NCBI RefSeq assembly: GCF_042655305.1
Contig: NZ_JBHSLR010000009.1
Reading direction: 5' to 3' (one strand)
Length of the DNA stretch: 64,000 bases
Source of the DNA: Arcanobacterium_A bovis
GTDB taxonomy: Bacteria > Actinomycetota > Actinomycetes > Actinomycetales > Actinomycetaceae
Below the pieces are notes generated by a model. It was not told the DNA's origin. It made no database searches and saw only the letters and a program-made list of their open reading frames with translations. Position 1 is the first letter of the stretch; the number at the start of each line of letters is the position of its first letter. Made by a program: the position numbers and the translations under genes. Positions 18,021-26,796 of this stretch are shown here, one piece after another.

Positions 18021-18093
18021 GCCCTAATTTAGGCGATTCTTTAGGCATCGACGCTATATAGCGCGATAAATAAGCCAGCACCAAAGTTAGGGC
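18021..18093. repeat. 73-bp palindromic repeat element, copy 1
   Basis: Begins GCCCTAATTTAGGC and ends CAAAGTTAGGGC, imperfect inverted ends with a small inner palindrome (CTATATAGCGCGAT) in the middle. A second copy of identical length lies at 57988-58060. Both are intergenic. It looks like a REP- or MITE-type element; no coding capacity. Confidence 0.7.
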
Positions 18094-18148
18094 ACGCCTG
18101 CCGAGTATCCGTACGCCTGCCGAATATTTGCAGAGCCAAAGTTAGGGT
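18094..18148. repeat. Partial copy and short direct repeats beside the 73-bp element
   Basis: A 15-base unit (ACGCCTGCCGAGTAT, then ACGCCTGCCGAATAT) occurs twice in tandem, followed at 18131-18148 by CAGAGCCAAAGTTAGGGT, which repeats the right end of the 73-bp element. This looks like decay or rearrangement at the element's edge. Confidence 0.5.
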
Positions 18149-18201
18149 TATAGGGCACATCTGCCACCCCTCAGCACCCATGGAACTTCAAAATTATGAC
18201 G

Positions 18202-18236
18202 AAATCCCCGCCAAATCAATGATTCAGCGGGGATTT
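18202..18236 (-). terminator. Terminator after tRNA-Ser(UGA)
   Basis: A 10-bp stem (18202-18211 with 18227-18236) lies four bases beyond the 3' end of the tRNA on the minus strand, followed by an AT-rich run. Confidence 0.65.
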
Positions 18237-18239
18237 TGC

Positions 18240-18326
18240 GGAGAGTGGGGGATTCGAACCCCCGATGCGGGATCGCCGCATAACGGTTTTCAAGACCGTC
18301 TCATTCGGCCGCTCTGACAACTCTCC
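18240..18326 (-). tRNA. tRNA-Ser(UGA)
   Basis: An 87-nt class II tRNA. The acceptor stem GGAGAGT pairs with ACTCTCC, the anticodon arm is ACGGT-CTTGAAA-ACCGT with anticodon TGA, the variable arm is long as expected for serine, and the T arm GGGGGTTCGAATCCCCC is intact. CCA is not encoded. Confidence 0.96.
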
Positions 18327-18546
18327 TTGCACGTCACTAAGCCGCTGATCTACTCGCTTCGAAAAGTTCGCTCTGATCAACGCGCCACCACAATAACGTG
18401 CCTTACGATTCTAAACGAAAAACTGCCAAGTTAAAACTTCGCGCACACCGATCTCAGTTTCCCGCCAGAAATCACACTAACTCCGCCCCTCTCAAATTCC
18501 CTCAACAGCATTCCCTTACTCACCCAAACTTTGGCAAGATGTAAAT

Positions 18547-19557
18547 ATGAAAGCTATTCGCACCGTCAACGAACAACCCACAATCGAAGTCGTTCCTGTA
18601 CCTGAGCCCGGCCACAACGAAATCCGCATCAAAGTAACCAGCGCGGGCATCAACCGCGCCGATATCCTCCAAGTTGAAGGAAAATACCCGCCCCCACCAG
18701 GTGCTACGGACATTCTCGGTCTGGAAGTCTCCGGCGTTGTTGACGCGATTGGCACGCTCGATCCGGAACTGTTGCACAATCCCTGCGCAACCCTCGGGGC
18801 ACAGGTCATGGCTTTACTGCAAGGAGGCGGCTACGCGCAATACGTCACTGTCGATATTCGCCTCGCCTATCCCATCCCCACCAACATCAACCTCACCGAC
18901 GCCGCCGCGCTACCCGAAGCGCTCGCCACAGCTTATTCAAATCTCGTGCTAGCAGGTGGAATGCAGGCAGGGAGTCGCGTACTCATTCACGGCGGTTCTG
19001 GAGGGGTGGGTGTTCACGCAGTCCAACTCGCCAAAGCGTGGGGTGCCACAGTACTAACGACGGCGGGAAGCGCGCCTCGCGTCCAGCGTCTGCTCGATCT
19101 TGGCGCAGATCACGCTATCGACTACCACGAGCTCACTGAGGAAACACAACTCGCACAGTGGACGAGTGAGCATACCGACGGCGCAGGTATCGACGTCGTG
19201 CTTGACGTTATGGGAGGTAGCGGGCTTGACGCTAATATCCGCACCCTCACCGACGGCGGAAAAATCGTTATCATCGGTACGCAAGGCGGCACGCGGCCAC
19301 AATTCAATCTCACGCGACTGATGGTCAGACGCGGCTCAATCATTGGCACTACCCTGCGTTCGCGGCGTCTGTCTGAACGAATTGATGTGCAGCAACGCGT
19401 GGCACAAGACGTTCTTCCTTTCGTCGAAGAAGGGAAAATCAGGCCAGTGATTGAGCGGATTTACCCGTTTGCGCAGGTTCACGATGCCCATGCAGCGCTT
19501 GTTCGCGGCGAGGTATTTGGCAAAGTCCTGCTGCAAGCGCCGGAAGAAGCAGAATAA
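18547..19557 (+). CDS. NAD(P)H:quinone oxidoreductase, PIG3/zeta-crystallin type
   Basis: A 336-aa zinc-free medium-chain dehydrogenase/reductase that reduces quinones with NADPH. The substrate domain begins MKAIRTVNEQPTIEV and has the family signature GINRADILQVEGKYPPPPG near residues 36-54. The NADPH fold has GGSGGVGVHAVQLAKAWGA near 150, and INRADxLQRxGxYPPPxG is the PIG3 hallmark. Its last 119 bases overlap the end of the convergent membrane-protein gene on the other strand. There is no clear operon partner. Family is secure; physiological substrate is not known. Confidence 0.9.
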   Translation: MKAIRTVNEQPTIEVVPVPEPGHNEIRIKVTSAGINRADILQVEGKYPPPPGATDILGLEVSGVVDAIGTLDPELLHNPCATLGAQVMALLQGGGYAQYVTVDIRLAYPIPTNINLTDAAALPEALATAYSNLVLAGGMQAGSRVLIHGGSGGVGVHAVQLAKAWGATVLTTAGSAPRVQRLLDLGADHAIDYHELTEETQLAQWTSEHTDGAGIDVVLDVMGGSGLDANIRTLTDGGKIVIIGTQGGTRPQFNLTRLMVRRGSIIGTTLRSRRLSERIDVQQRVAQDVLPFVEEGKIRPVIERIYPFAQVHDAHAALVRGEVFGKVLLQAPEEAE

Positions 19558-22033
19558 AGCCCATCCCCGGCAACACAATTCCCGAATCATTCATCACGAA
19601 CGCGATGCCGAGGCAGGTTCCAATTGAAATCAGCGTGCATACCGCAACGGAGTCGAGAAGTTTCGAATACATAGCACGAGCTGCGGGAATAATGACGACG
19701 ACGATCAGCGCCAAACCTGCAAGCGTCACCCAACGATGGGACGAGGTAAAGAGGAGGCGGAGGTTCACAGAAATCTTGCGCACGATGATTTCACTCGCCT
19801 CGCCGTCCAAAATCGACTGAATGAAGTTACCCAAATGAGTACGCGCTGAACCCGGACGTATCCAATCAACAAAAGCAACACCAAAAGCGGCGCCTACACC
19901 GCATAAGGCAAGAACACCTGCCTTTTTGACCGACGGAATCCGCCCACTCACGAGCATCACAAACACTGCAATCGCCGGCACAAAAGCGAGCGCGCCACCG
20001 AAATCGGCACCCATTGTGGGCCAAACACCGATCACCGAAGCCACCAGCGGAAATACTGCGCTCACGAGAGCCGCCATCGTTCGAGACCATCCGCGCCCAA
20101 TGAGCCAGTGAGCCACAAACCCCGCAAAGAGCAGCATACCCGTTGATAGCAGGGCGAATGCCTCGTTACCTAGACCATAGAACCGTGCGCCAAGCAGAGT
20201 ATTAAATCCCATCGGCGCATCGGACATCACTTTCGCGCCGGTTGCTGTGTCGATAGCCAGGGAAATTCCCGTTAGCGTTCCGATCACCACAAGCGGAAGA
20301 AGAATATTAAAACGGAACAAGAAGAACGTTGCTACTGCGATTGCGAGCGCAAGAAGCCACGTGGATGTGATAATCGCCGATTGTGGATTGGCTGCGCGCC
20401 ACCAGCTGTATACCATCGTGACGAAATGAGAAGCCACCGGCACGCTCGAAATTGTCAAGCCCATGATTCCGAGCGCTACAGCCACCCATGTTTTGCGAAG
20501 GCGGGCACTGAGCGAGTCACTAATCTGGTACAGCTTGCATGCAGCGGAAGAGTTGCATAAGCGAGCCACTTTGCCCGCACGTGCAACCTCACAAGTACCC
20601 GCAACCTTATCCTCACCTGCAGCCTTACCCGTGCCGGCAAACTCACCCTCGCCTACAAATCCGCGAACACGCGTCGAATGGCGGAAAACCCCAAAAAGCA
20701 GTCCGCACGACGTGGAGATGAAAATAATCGCCGACCACGTCATTTCCACATAAAATCCTCCACGAACCTTACGTATTTCACCAGCTTGGAGTGCCATATC
20801 GGCTAGGTTCGTACGGCGATACTCAAAACAAGAATCGGCGCTACAAGCGGAAATATCACCAAGCGGAACCTTAGCGACGCTGCTGCCAAGAAAAGCAGGG
20901 ATCGAGGTGTTGGACGGCGACGGTACATCACCGACTCCGGCATCTTTGAGCAGCTCAAGAGCTGTAGGCAACAGCGAAGCATAAGTAATATTGCCTGTTT
21001 GGCGCACTTGAGCGCTCCAAGCCACTGTGTTTTGTGGATGCGCGCTGATGCCATTGGAAATAAAGCCAGCTTGCATCTGTTCGGCCGATCCCAGGCTTTG
21101 CAGTGACGCAAAAACAACCGTCGTGCCTGGTTCTAGTCCTGCCATCAGCGCATCAACTCGTTCGGCGTTATTCTTAGCTTGAATATCGCGATAAATTTGC
21201 GCAGGTAGGAAGTCTGCTCCGGCTCGCGTCTCCGGATCGTTGTCTGGCAAGCGCGTGATAAAAAGCGATTTTTCGTTGGCGGCGCTTTGGCGATCTGGAT
21301 CTAGTGCAAAATTACTAATCGATGCATCTACTATTGTGAGCTGGTGAGAGAGCGAAGAATCTCGTACTTGTTTAGCGAACAACTCATTGCCCAACGCAGG
21401 ATCTCGATAACTCTGCGGCGCTTTTCCGTGGCGGTTAGCGGTTATATACGCTGCCTGTTTTCCTAGCGCCACGTATGTTATTCCGCTATGTTCGAGGAAG
21501 TCTCCAAAGCTACCTAACTGTAAATGGGGCGATTCCTCAGCTGACCGAATAGCAATTGATGCCCAATTGAGAAACTCTGATCCTGGAAATACGCTCGGCT
21601 CCACACATGTTGGCCGCAGTGATACAGAAGTTTTTGACACTTGACCGCCCGCGCCCATCGCCATGGCAAGATCAATCGGGCACGTCCAATCCAATAACGA
21701 CGGCGGGATAACGTTGAACATCGTGCCGGAACTGGCCCATCGCGCGAGCGCCGGAGTGCTCCGCGCATTGATATAATCCCAGTTCAGAGAGTCGGTAAGA
21801 ATCACGACGACGGATTTTTTGGTGGCGTTCGCAGCCGCCGGAGAGTTCGTAATACTCGGCGCGTCCGCAGCGCCCGTCCTCGTGGTAGCCGCTGTATCAG
21901 CAACCGCTTGCACTCTCAGCATTCCGCCGAGCAATAATTGTGCAACAAGCAGGAAAAACGCTACAACAAACAGAAGTGTTCTGGCACCTGTATCCGCAAA
22001 CAGTTTCCGAGATCCCATGCCATTGCGTCGCAT
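19439..22033 (-). CDS. Membrane protein with alkaline-phosphatase-like external domain (paralogue of 26797-29133)
   Basis: 864 aa: N-terminal membrane segment (about 18-40), a large external domain (about 70-430), a second segment near 445, a low-complexity Ala/Gly/Lys linker, then about nine membrane segments. The external domain starts VVVILTDSLNWDYI with STPALARWASSG and DWTCPIDLAMAMGAG, like the alkaline phosphatase superfamily, but later metal ligands are hard to place, so activity is uncertain. The membrane part shares LLGARFYGLGNEAF, TMGADFGGALAF and NDSGIVLPGMG with the paralogue. It starts two bases after the stop of the HAD gene, in a serS-HAD-membrane protein operon. A phosphotransferase acting on envelope glycans is possible, but this is a guess. 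Confidence 0.6.
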   Translation of the reverse strand: MRRNGMGSRKLFADTGARTLLFVVAFFLLVAQLLLGGMLRVQAVADTAATTRTGAADAPSITNSPAAANATKKSVVVILTDSLNWDYINARSTPALARWASSGTMFNVIPPSLLDWTCPIDLAMAMGAGGQVSKTSVSLRPTCVEPSVFPGSEFLNWASIAIRSAEESPHLQLGSFGDFLEHSGITYVALGKQAAYITANRHGKAPQSYRDPALGNELFAKQVRDSSLSHQLTIVDASISNFALDPDRQSAANEKSLFITRLPDNDPETRAGADFLPAQIYRDIQAKNNAERVDALMAGLEPGTTVVFASLQSLGSAEQMQAGFISNGISAHPQNTVAWSAQVRQTGNITYASLLPTALELLKDAGVGDVPSPSNTSIPAFLGSSVAKVPLGDISACSADSCFEYRRTNLADMALQAGEIRKVRGGFYVEMTWSAIIFISTSCGLLFGVFRHSTRVRGFVGEGEFAGTGKAAGEDKVAGTCEVARAGKVARLCNSSAACKLYQISDSLSARLRKTWVAVALGIMGLTISSVPVASHFVTMVYSWWRAANPQSAIITSTWLLALAIAVATFFLFRFNILLPLVVIGTLTGISLAIDTATGAKVMSDAPMGFNTLLGARFYGLGNEAFALLSTGMLLFAGFVAHWLIGRGWSRTMAALVSAVFPLVASVIGVWPTMGADFGGALAFVPAIAVFVMLVSGRIPSVKKAGVLALCGVGAAFGVAFVDWIRPGSARTHLGNFIQSILDGEASEIIVRKISVNLRLLFTSSHRWVTLAGLALIVVVIIPAARAMYSKLLDSVAVCTLISIGTCLGIAFVMNDSGIVLPGMGFILLLPALAAGLCQIPRREQALHGHREPAQTGKSAQSLA

Positions 22034-22035
22034 GA

Positions 22036-22977
22036 TTAGCCCAGCAATTCCTCAAGCACGAGCGCACACCCGTCAAGGTACACGTCTTCGGTCATTGCAT
22101 CTGCATACGCGGCAACATACTCCGGCGCATTGCCCATCGCTATACCAACGCCAGCCCAAGCAAGCATTTCGCAGTCATTACCTGAATCGCCCACCGCAAC
22201 CGTGTGGCGGGCGTCAACGCCAAGGACATTTCGCACATATTCAAGGCTCGTAGCTTTCGAGATTCCCACCGGCGCAATATCCATCCACGCCGACCAACCC
22301 ACAGCGTATTCCATGCCATGTAAGCCCAGGTCATCCATAACGTCGAGCAATTCTAAGGCAGTCAAATGCGGGGCACGCACCGTCAAACGCGTTGCGTGTG
22401 GATCGCTCAACTGCGCAAGAGGCACAATCACCGACTGCCCCGTGAGCTCACCGGGCGGAAATTCCCCGGTGATCTTTCGCGCCTGATCAAGCGTCTCAAC
22501 TGCCATAACAGCATCAGGTAACGCCTTGGAAATAATCTCAATTTCCCGCTGCGGATCAAAAGTATTGGACGCAACTATCGCCACCTCGGGCGTAGCTTCT
22601 TTCACGACGTCGGCCACCGGCGTCGTCCTCTCTTGCGGCGCGATTCCCCCAACACTCAACACGATTGACCCGTTGGAACACACCGCATATCCACGGCAAA
22701 AATCGAATTGCTGCATCGCCACTTGCGCCCCGGAAATGCCGCGCCCGGTAGCGATCACCAAATTCGTTCCAGCAGCTAGATGCGCCGCAATGGCCTTTTT
22801 GACGCGCGGAGAAAGGGAAGTGTCGTGGTGCAGAATCGTGCCGTCAATATCGAGAGCAACCATCAGCTGCGGCCCTGCGCTTGGCAGTTCAGCAGCCAAA
22901 ATTGCCTCCCGCCACGCAGTGTTTGGAGCAGTGCGTGGCGGCAGTCCGCCAGAAGAATCAGACCGTGGTGCTGTCAC
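22036..22977 (-). CDS. HAD-superfamily Cof-type phosphatase
   Basis: 313-aa cytosolic sugar-phosphate or nucleotide phosphatase-like enzyme. Motif I ALDIDGTIL is at about residues 41-49 (Asp43, Asp45), motif II is ATGRG, and motif IV is GDSGNDCEMLAWAGVGIAMGN near 270-290, with the C2 cap of the Cof family between. The first 40 residues precede the fold and are Pro/Ser rich. The GTG start shares GTGA with the serS stop codon, which suggests translational coupling. Substrate unknown. A serS-HAD pair is also found in other actinobacteria. Confidence 0.85.
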   Translation of the reverse strand: MTAPRSDSSGGLPPRTAPNTAWREAILAAELPSAGPQLMVALDIDGTILHHDTSLSPRVKKAIAAHLAAGTNLVIATGRGISGAQVAMQQFDFCRGYAVCSNGSIVLSVGGIAPQERTTPVADVVKEATPEVAIVASNTFDPQREIEIISKALPDAVMAVETLDQARKITGEFPPGELTGQSVIVPLAQLSDPHATRLTVRAPHLTALELLDVMDDLGLHGMEYAVGWSAWMDIAPVGISKATSLEYVRNVLGVDARHTVAVGDSGNDCEMLAWAGVGIAMGNAPEYVAAYADAMTEDVYLDGCALVLEELLG

Positions 22978-24248
22978 TTCTTAACCGGTTCAATAACCTC
23001 GCGACCACCCATGTATGGTCGCAAAGCTGCAGGGATATAGAGCGAGCCGTCGGCCTGCTGATGGTTTTCAAGCATCGCCACCAGCCAGCGCGTGGTGGCC
23101 AAAGTTCCGTTGAGAGTGGCGACGGCGTTCGTGCCGTTTTCACCACGGAAACGCGTGTTGAGACGACGCGCCTGGAAAGTCGTGCAGTTCGAGGTAGAGG
23201 TGACTTCCATGTAGCGATTCTGCGTAGGAAGCCAAGCTTCACAATCGAATTTCTGCGCAGCTGAAGAGCCAAGATCACCAGCGGCAGTATTGATCACGCG
23301 ATAAGGAAGCTCAGCCTTGGCAATCATTTCTTCTTCCCAGGCCAAGAAGCGCTCGTGCTCTTCAAGCGCGTCGGTAGGGTCGCAGTAGGAGAACATCTCC
23401 ACCTTATTGAACTGGTGTACGCGAATGATTCCGCGAGTATCTTTGCCGTAGGATCCAGCCTCACGTCGGTAACAGGTAGACCAGCCAGCATAACGAATTG
23501 GTCCTTGCGTAAGGTCAATGATTTCGTCCTTGTGGTAACCCGCGAGCGCCACCTCAGACGTGCCTGTGAGGTAAAGATCGTCGGCCGGGAGATAGTAGAT
23601 CTCATCTGCGTGAGCACCGAGGAAGCCAGTACCACCCATAATGTCTGGGTTTACGAGCGTTGGCGTGGTGAGCAGAGTAAAGCCGTACTTCTCTGCCTGA
23701 TCGGCTGCGGCCGTGAGCAAAGCAAGCTCCAGACGCGCACCCACGCCTTTCAGATAGTAGAAACGAGAGCCAGCTACCTTGGTGCCGCGAGCCATGTCTA
23801 CGGCGTCGATCGCTTCGGCGACGTCGAGGTGATCCTTTGGTTCGAAACCTTCCGTTGCGAAATCACGCGGCTCGCCAACGTGTTTGAGCACCACGTAATC
23901 ATCTTCGCCACCTGCGGGAACGCCGTCTTCAATAAGATTTGGAAGCTTGAACATCGCCTCCGTGAAGGCTTGATCGGCGGCGTTGGACTCGGCCTCTAAC
24001 GCCTTGACCTGCTCCGAGAGCTCTTTAGCTTTAGCCAAAATTGCTGGGCGCTCGTCAGCAGAGGCTTGACCGATCGTTCGTGAAAGCGACTTCTGCTCCG
24101 AACGAAGATCTTCGAAAGCTTGCAGTGCCTTGCGGCGCGATTCATCGGCACTCAAAATCACGTCTACAACGGACTCATCAGCGCCACGCGCACGTTGGGA
24201 GGCACGAACTGCCTCAGGATTTTCACGAATAATGCGGATATCGATCAT
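22974..24248 (-). CDS. serS: Seryl-tRNA synthetase
   Basis: Class II aminoacyl-tRNA synthetase that charges tRNA-Ser and tRNA-Sec; 424 aa, the normal length. The N-terminal two-helix coiled coil that grips the long variable arm covers about residues 30-105. Motif 2 is around YAGWSTCYRREAGSYGKDTRG and motif 3 around ATLNGTLATTRWLVAMLEN. TSEVALAGYHKDE forms part of the active site. TATCCT lies six bases before the ATG without a Shine-Dalgarno sequence, so it is probably leaderless. It leads an operon with the HAD phosphatase and the membrane protein. Two serine tRNA genes lie in this window. Confidence 0.97.
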   Translation of the reverse strand: MIDIRIIRENPEAVRASQRARGADESVVDVILSADESRRKALQAFEDLRSEQKSLSRTIGQASADERPAILAKAKELSEQVKALEAESNAADQAFTEAMFKLPNLIEDGVPAGGEDDYVVLKHVGEPRDFATEGFEPKDHLDVAEAIDAVDMARGTKVAGSRFYYLKGVGARLELALLTAAADQAEKYGFTLLTTPTLVNPDIMGGTGFLGAHADEIYYLPADDLYLTGTSEVALAGYHKDEIIDLTQGPIRYAGWSTCYRREAGSYGKDTRGIIRVHQFNKVEMFSYCDPTDALEEHERFLAWEEEMIAKAELPYRVINTAAGDLGSSAAQKFDCEAWLPTQNRYMEVTSTSNCTTFQARRLNTRFRGENGTNAVATLNGTLATTRWLVAMLENHQQADGSLYIPAALRPYMGGREVIEPVKK

Positions 24249-24254
24249 ATATTA

Positions 24255-24260
24255 AGGATA
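24255..24260 (-). promoter_or_regulatory. -10 box of a leaderless promoter for serS
   Basis: TATCCT on the minus strand followed by six bases and the ATG at 24248. Confidence 0.5.
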
Positions 24261-24370
24261 GGCGCTCTGGGCTTTATCGGCTAATTTGCACGCCGAACTG
24301 TTCACAATTCCACTGCGAAGCCACGCGAGATTCCCTGCATAAACACTGGTTTTAACGTACGCTTAGTAAC

Positions 24371-25561
24371 ATGAGACCTGAACTCATCATCTCTATCATC
24401 GCCTTAGTTCTCGCTGTGATTGCCCTTGGCGCCACCGCTGCTGTGTACTATATGCTGCGAAAGCCACATGCCGCTCAGCCAGCGAATATGCCCACCTCCG
24501 AGCCAGCGAGCGCGACTGCGCTGCTAGAGGCCGAAGCTTCCGCCGGCGAGATTCTCGACGGCCCGCCCCACGTTATCTACAATCCCAGCAAAACTGCCGA
24601 TTGGCGCAAAATCCGCGAAGAGCTGGTGCGTGCGGCCGACGCCGCCGGTTTGCCTGAACCGGTATGGATTAAGACGACGGAGGAGGACCCTGGTTTTGGT
24701 CAGGCTCGCCATGCGTTAGACAACCGTGCCTGCGTTGTTATTGCTGCGGGCGGCGATGGAACGGTTCGTGCCGTTGCGCAAGTACTCGCTGGCACCAGCA
24801 CACCGCTCGGCATTATGCCTGTTGGCACTGGCAATCTTTTGGCCCGAAATCTAGATTTCCCGATTCAGTCCATCAAAGATCTTGCGCAAATCGCTCTCAC
24901 TGGCATCAATAAGTGTTTCGATGTGGGACGCATCAATATTGAGGAAACGTTGAGCGAAAGCCAAATAGAGAGTCAATCAGAGAACCAGACAGACGACGGC
25001 TCGGCCGCACCAGCTGGTCATCATGCCTTTATGGTGATGGGCGGTGTGGGATTCGATGCCGATTTGATGGACTCTACCAAGTCAGAACTCAAAGATCGGA
25101 TCGGCTGGCTCGCATATGTGCAGGCTGCAGGCACACATCTTTTTTCTTCCAAGCTCAAAGCGCAATTGCAGCTCTCGGCCAATCGGCAGCCGGTAGACGT
25201 GGAGGCCCGCTCGGTGATGTTCCTCAACTGCGGCGAACTCACCGGCGGAATCGTGCTCGAACCTCATGCCGATCCAGCTGATCAATGGCTCGACTTGGCA
25301 GTTCTTGACGTGCGCGGAGGAATCCTCGGCTGGTTCGATCTAGCGCGCCGCGTGATCCTCAAAGGAATCGGCTTCCAAGCGCACGACCTCATCAAACAAA
25401 ACGTCGTAGCTGGTCACATCACCACACGGCGCATTCGCGAGTGCCGCGTAGCCCTGGAAAGACCTCAGCAGCTACAGCTCGACGGCGATGTGCTCGGCGT
25501 CGTCCAGGACTTCACCGTGGAAGTTTTGCCACAGTCACTCTACATCCGCACTCGGCATTGA
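24371..25561 (+). CDS. Diacylglycerol/lipid kinase family protein with N-terminal membrane anchor
   Basis: 396 aa. One membrane helix (about 5-27) and an Ala/Pro-rich linker precede a DAGK catalytic domain: VIYNPSK near 75, the nucleotide-binding GGDGTVRAVAQVL near 135, and GIMPVGTGNLLARNL near 158; the C-terminal beta-sandwich follows. The family phosphorylates diacylglycerol or related lipids such as sphingoid bases. A short acidic Ser/Gln-rich insertion (about 197-215) interrupts the second half. TACGCT lies seven bases before the ATG, suggesting a leaderless start. It is divergent from serS, and its last 27 bases overlap the end of convergent pheA. Enzyme class is good; the lipid is unknown. 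Confidence 0.85.
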   Translation: MRPELIISIIALVLAVIALGATAAVYYMLRKPHAAQPANMPTSEPASATALLEAEASAGEILDGPPHVIYNPSKTADWRKIREELVRAADAAGLPEPVWIKTTEEDPGFGQARHALDNRACVVIAAGGDGTVRAVAQVLAGTSTPLGIMPVGTGNLLARNLDFPIQSIKDLAQIALTGINKCFDVGRINIEETLSESQIESQSENQTDDGSAAPAGHHAFMVMGGVGFDADLMDSTKSELKDRIGWLAYVQAAGTHLFSSKLKAQLQLSANRQPVDVEARSVMFLNCGELTGGIVLEPHADPADQWLDLAVLDVRGGILGWFDLARRVILKGIGFQAHDLIKQNVVAGHITTRRIRECRVALERPQQLQLDGDVLGVVQDFTVEVLPQSLYIRTRH

Positions 25562-26533
25562 TCGGCTGACCAGGCTTTTCACCCAAGCTCGTGCCGCATG
25601 GAAATCGCTATCTGCGGTACCTGCCAAGAGTTTTGTTTTCACGCCAGCTGCCGAGGGATACGAGCCAAGGAAAGTCACCTTGGGGCTCACGCGATGCAAA
25701 GCAACCAGCGTGGACTGAATCCGCTCGTCGAAAATATGCCCCTCGGCGTCGATAGAAAACGCGTATCGACCCAAAGAATCTCCGATCGGACGCGACTCAA
25801 TCCGGGTGAGATTCACCCCATGAGCTGCAAACTGTTCGAGCAGCGTAAGCAAAGCACCAGCTTCATCTGTAGGTAGCTGCACCATCAAAGTCGTTTTATC
25901 AGATCCGGTACGCGGCGGCACTGCGCCAGCCGCGCCTATCATCACGAAGCGAGTGACGGCGTCGGGATTATCGGCCACATCCGCACTCAACACCTCGAGA
26001 CCATACTGTTGCGCTGCGAGAGGTGAGACGAGCGTGGCGTCGTATGCGGCGTCGTCGTAAGGAAGCGTGAGGCCTTTGGCACCTGCTGCGGTTGACGTCG
26101 CCGGAAGATGGACGACGTCGGGCAGGTGGGTGAGGAGCCAGTTTCGGCACTGCGTCCAGGCGGCGTTGTGAGTGGAGAGCCGCTTAATGCCCGCAAGCTT
26201 CGTTCCAGGGCGAACAGCGAGCACGAAGGAAATCTGTTGCAGTACTTCGGCACCGATAATCAGGTCGGCGCTTTGTGCGAGGGTGTCGAGAGTTGCGTTG
26301 ATGCCACCTTCGACCGAATTTTCAATAGGGACGACGGCGAAATCAGCCTCGCCCTCGCGCACCATTTTTATTGCGCGGGGAGCGTCAATTGCAGGAATAT
26401 GCGTGGTATTGGAGTCCTCAGGAGCGATGGCATTGAGCGCCTGCTGGCAAAAAGTGCCGCGCGGACCGAGAAATGCGAAACGGGTTGGGCTGGTTGTGGC
26501 AGCCGCGTGCGCCGATGTAGTTACGCCATCCAT
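25535..26533 (-). CDS. pheA: Prephenate dehydratase
   Basis: Converts prephenate to phenylpyruvate in phenylalanine biosynthesis. 332 aa, monofunctional (no chorismate mutase domain). The catalytic region starts FAFLGPRGTFCQQAL, includes VVPIENSVEGG and STHNAAWTQC, and the essential TRF triplet occurs in AVTRFVMIG near 188. A C-terminal ACT domain (about 205-285) carries the ESRP motif that binds phenylalanine for feedback inhibition. A tail of about 45 residues follows. GAGGAG lies five bases before the ATG. It overlaps the convergent lipid kinase gene by 27 bases. Confidence 0.95.
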   Translation of the reverse strand: MDGVTTSAHAAATTSPTRFAFLGPRGTFCQQALNAIAPEDSNTTHIPAIDAPRAIKMVREGEADFAVVPIENSVEGGINATLDTLAQSADLIIGAEVLQQISFVLAVRPGTKLAGIKRLSTHNAAWTQCRNWLLTHLPDVVHLPATSTAAGAKGLTLPYDDAAYDATLVSPLAAQQYGLEVLSADVADNPDAVTRFVMIGAAGAVPPRTGSDKTTLMVQLPTDEAGALLTLLEQFAAHGVNLTRIESRPIGDSLGRYAFSIDAEGHIFDERIQSTLVALHRVSPKVTFLGSYPSAAGVKTKLLAGTADSDFHAARAWVKSLVSRSMPSADVE

Positions 26534-26796
26534 ATATTCTCCTCACAGTGCTTAGCTTTTTACCACTGTAATGCTTTTAGAAACGAAGCGCTCCCAGTGA
26601 ATACTATGCGGAAAGTGAATGAGATCGGGAAACAGTAGTTGAGTATCGTAGGATTGGATTGGGAAATATGATCCAAGTGTGCGTATTAAACTGCAAAGCT
26701 ACCTTCGTGGTTGACAATGCCGCAGCTAGATTATGATGTTTTCCACCAAAGCCTGTTTTCCGCTTAGAAATCCGCTTAGAAAGTAGACTCCCGCAC

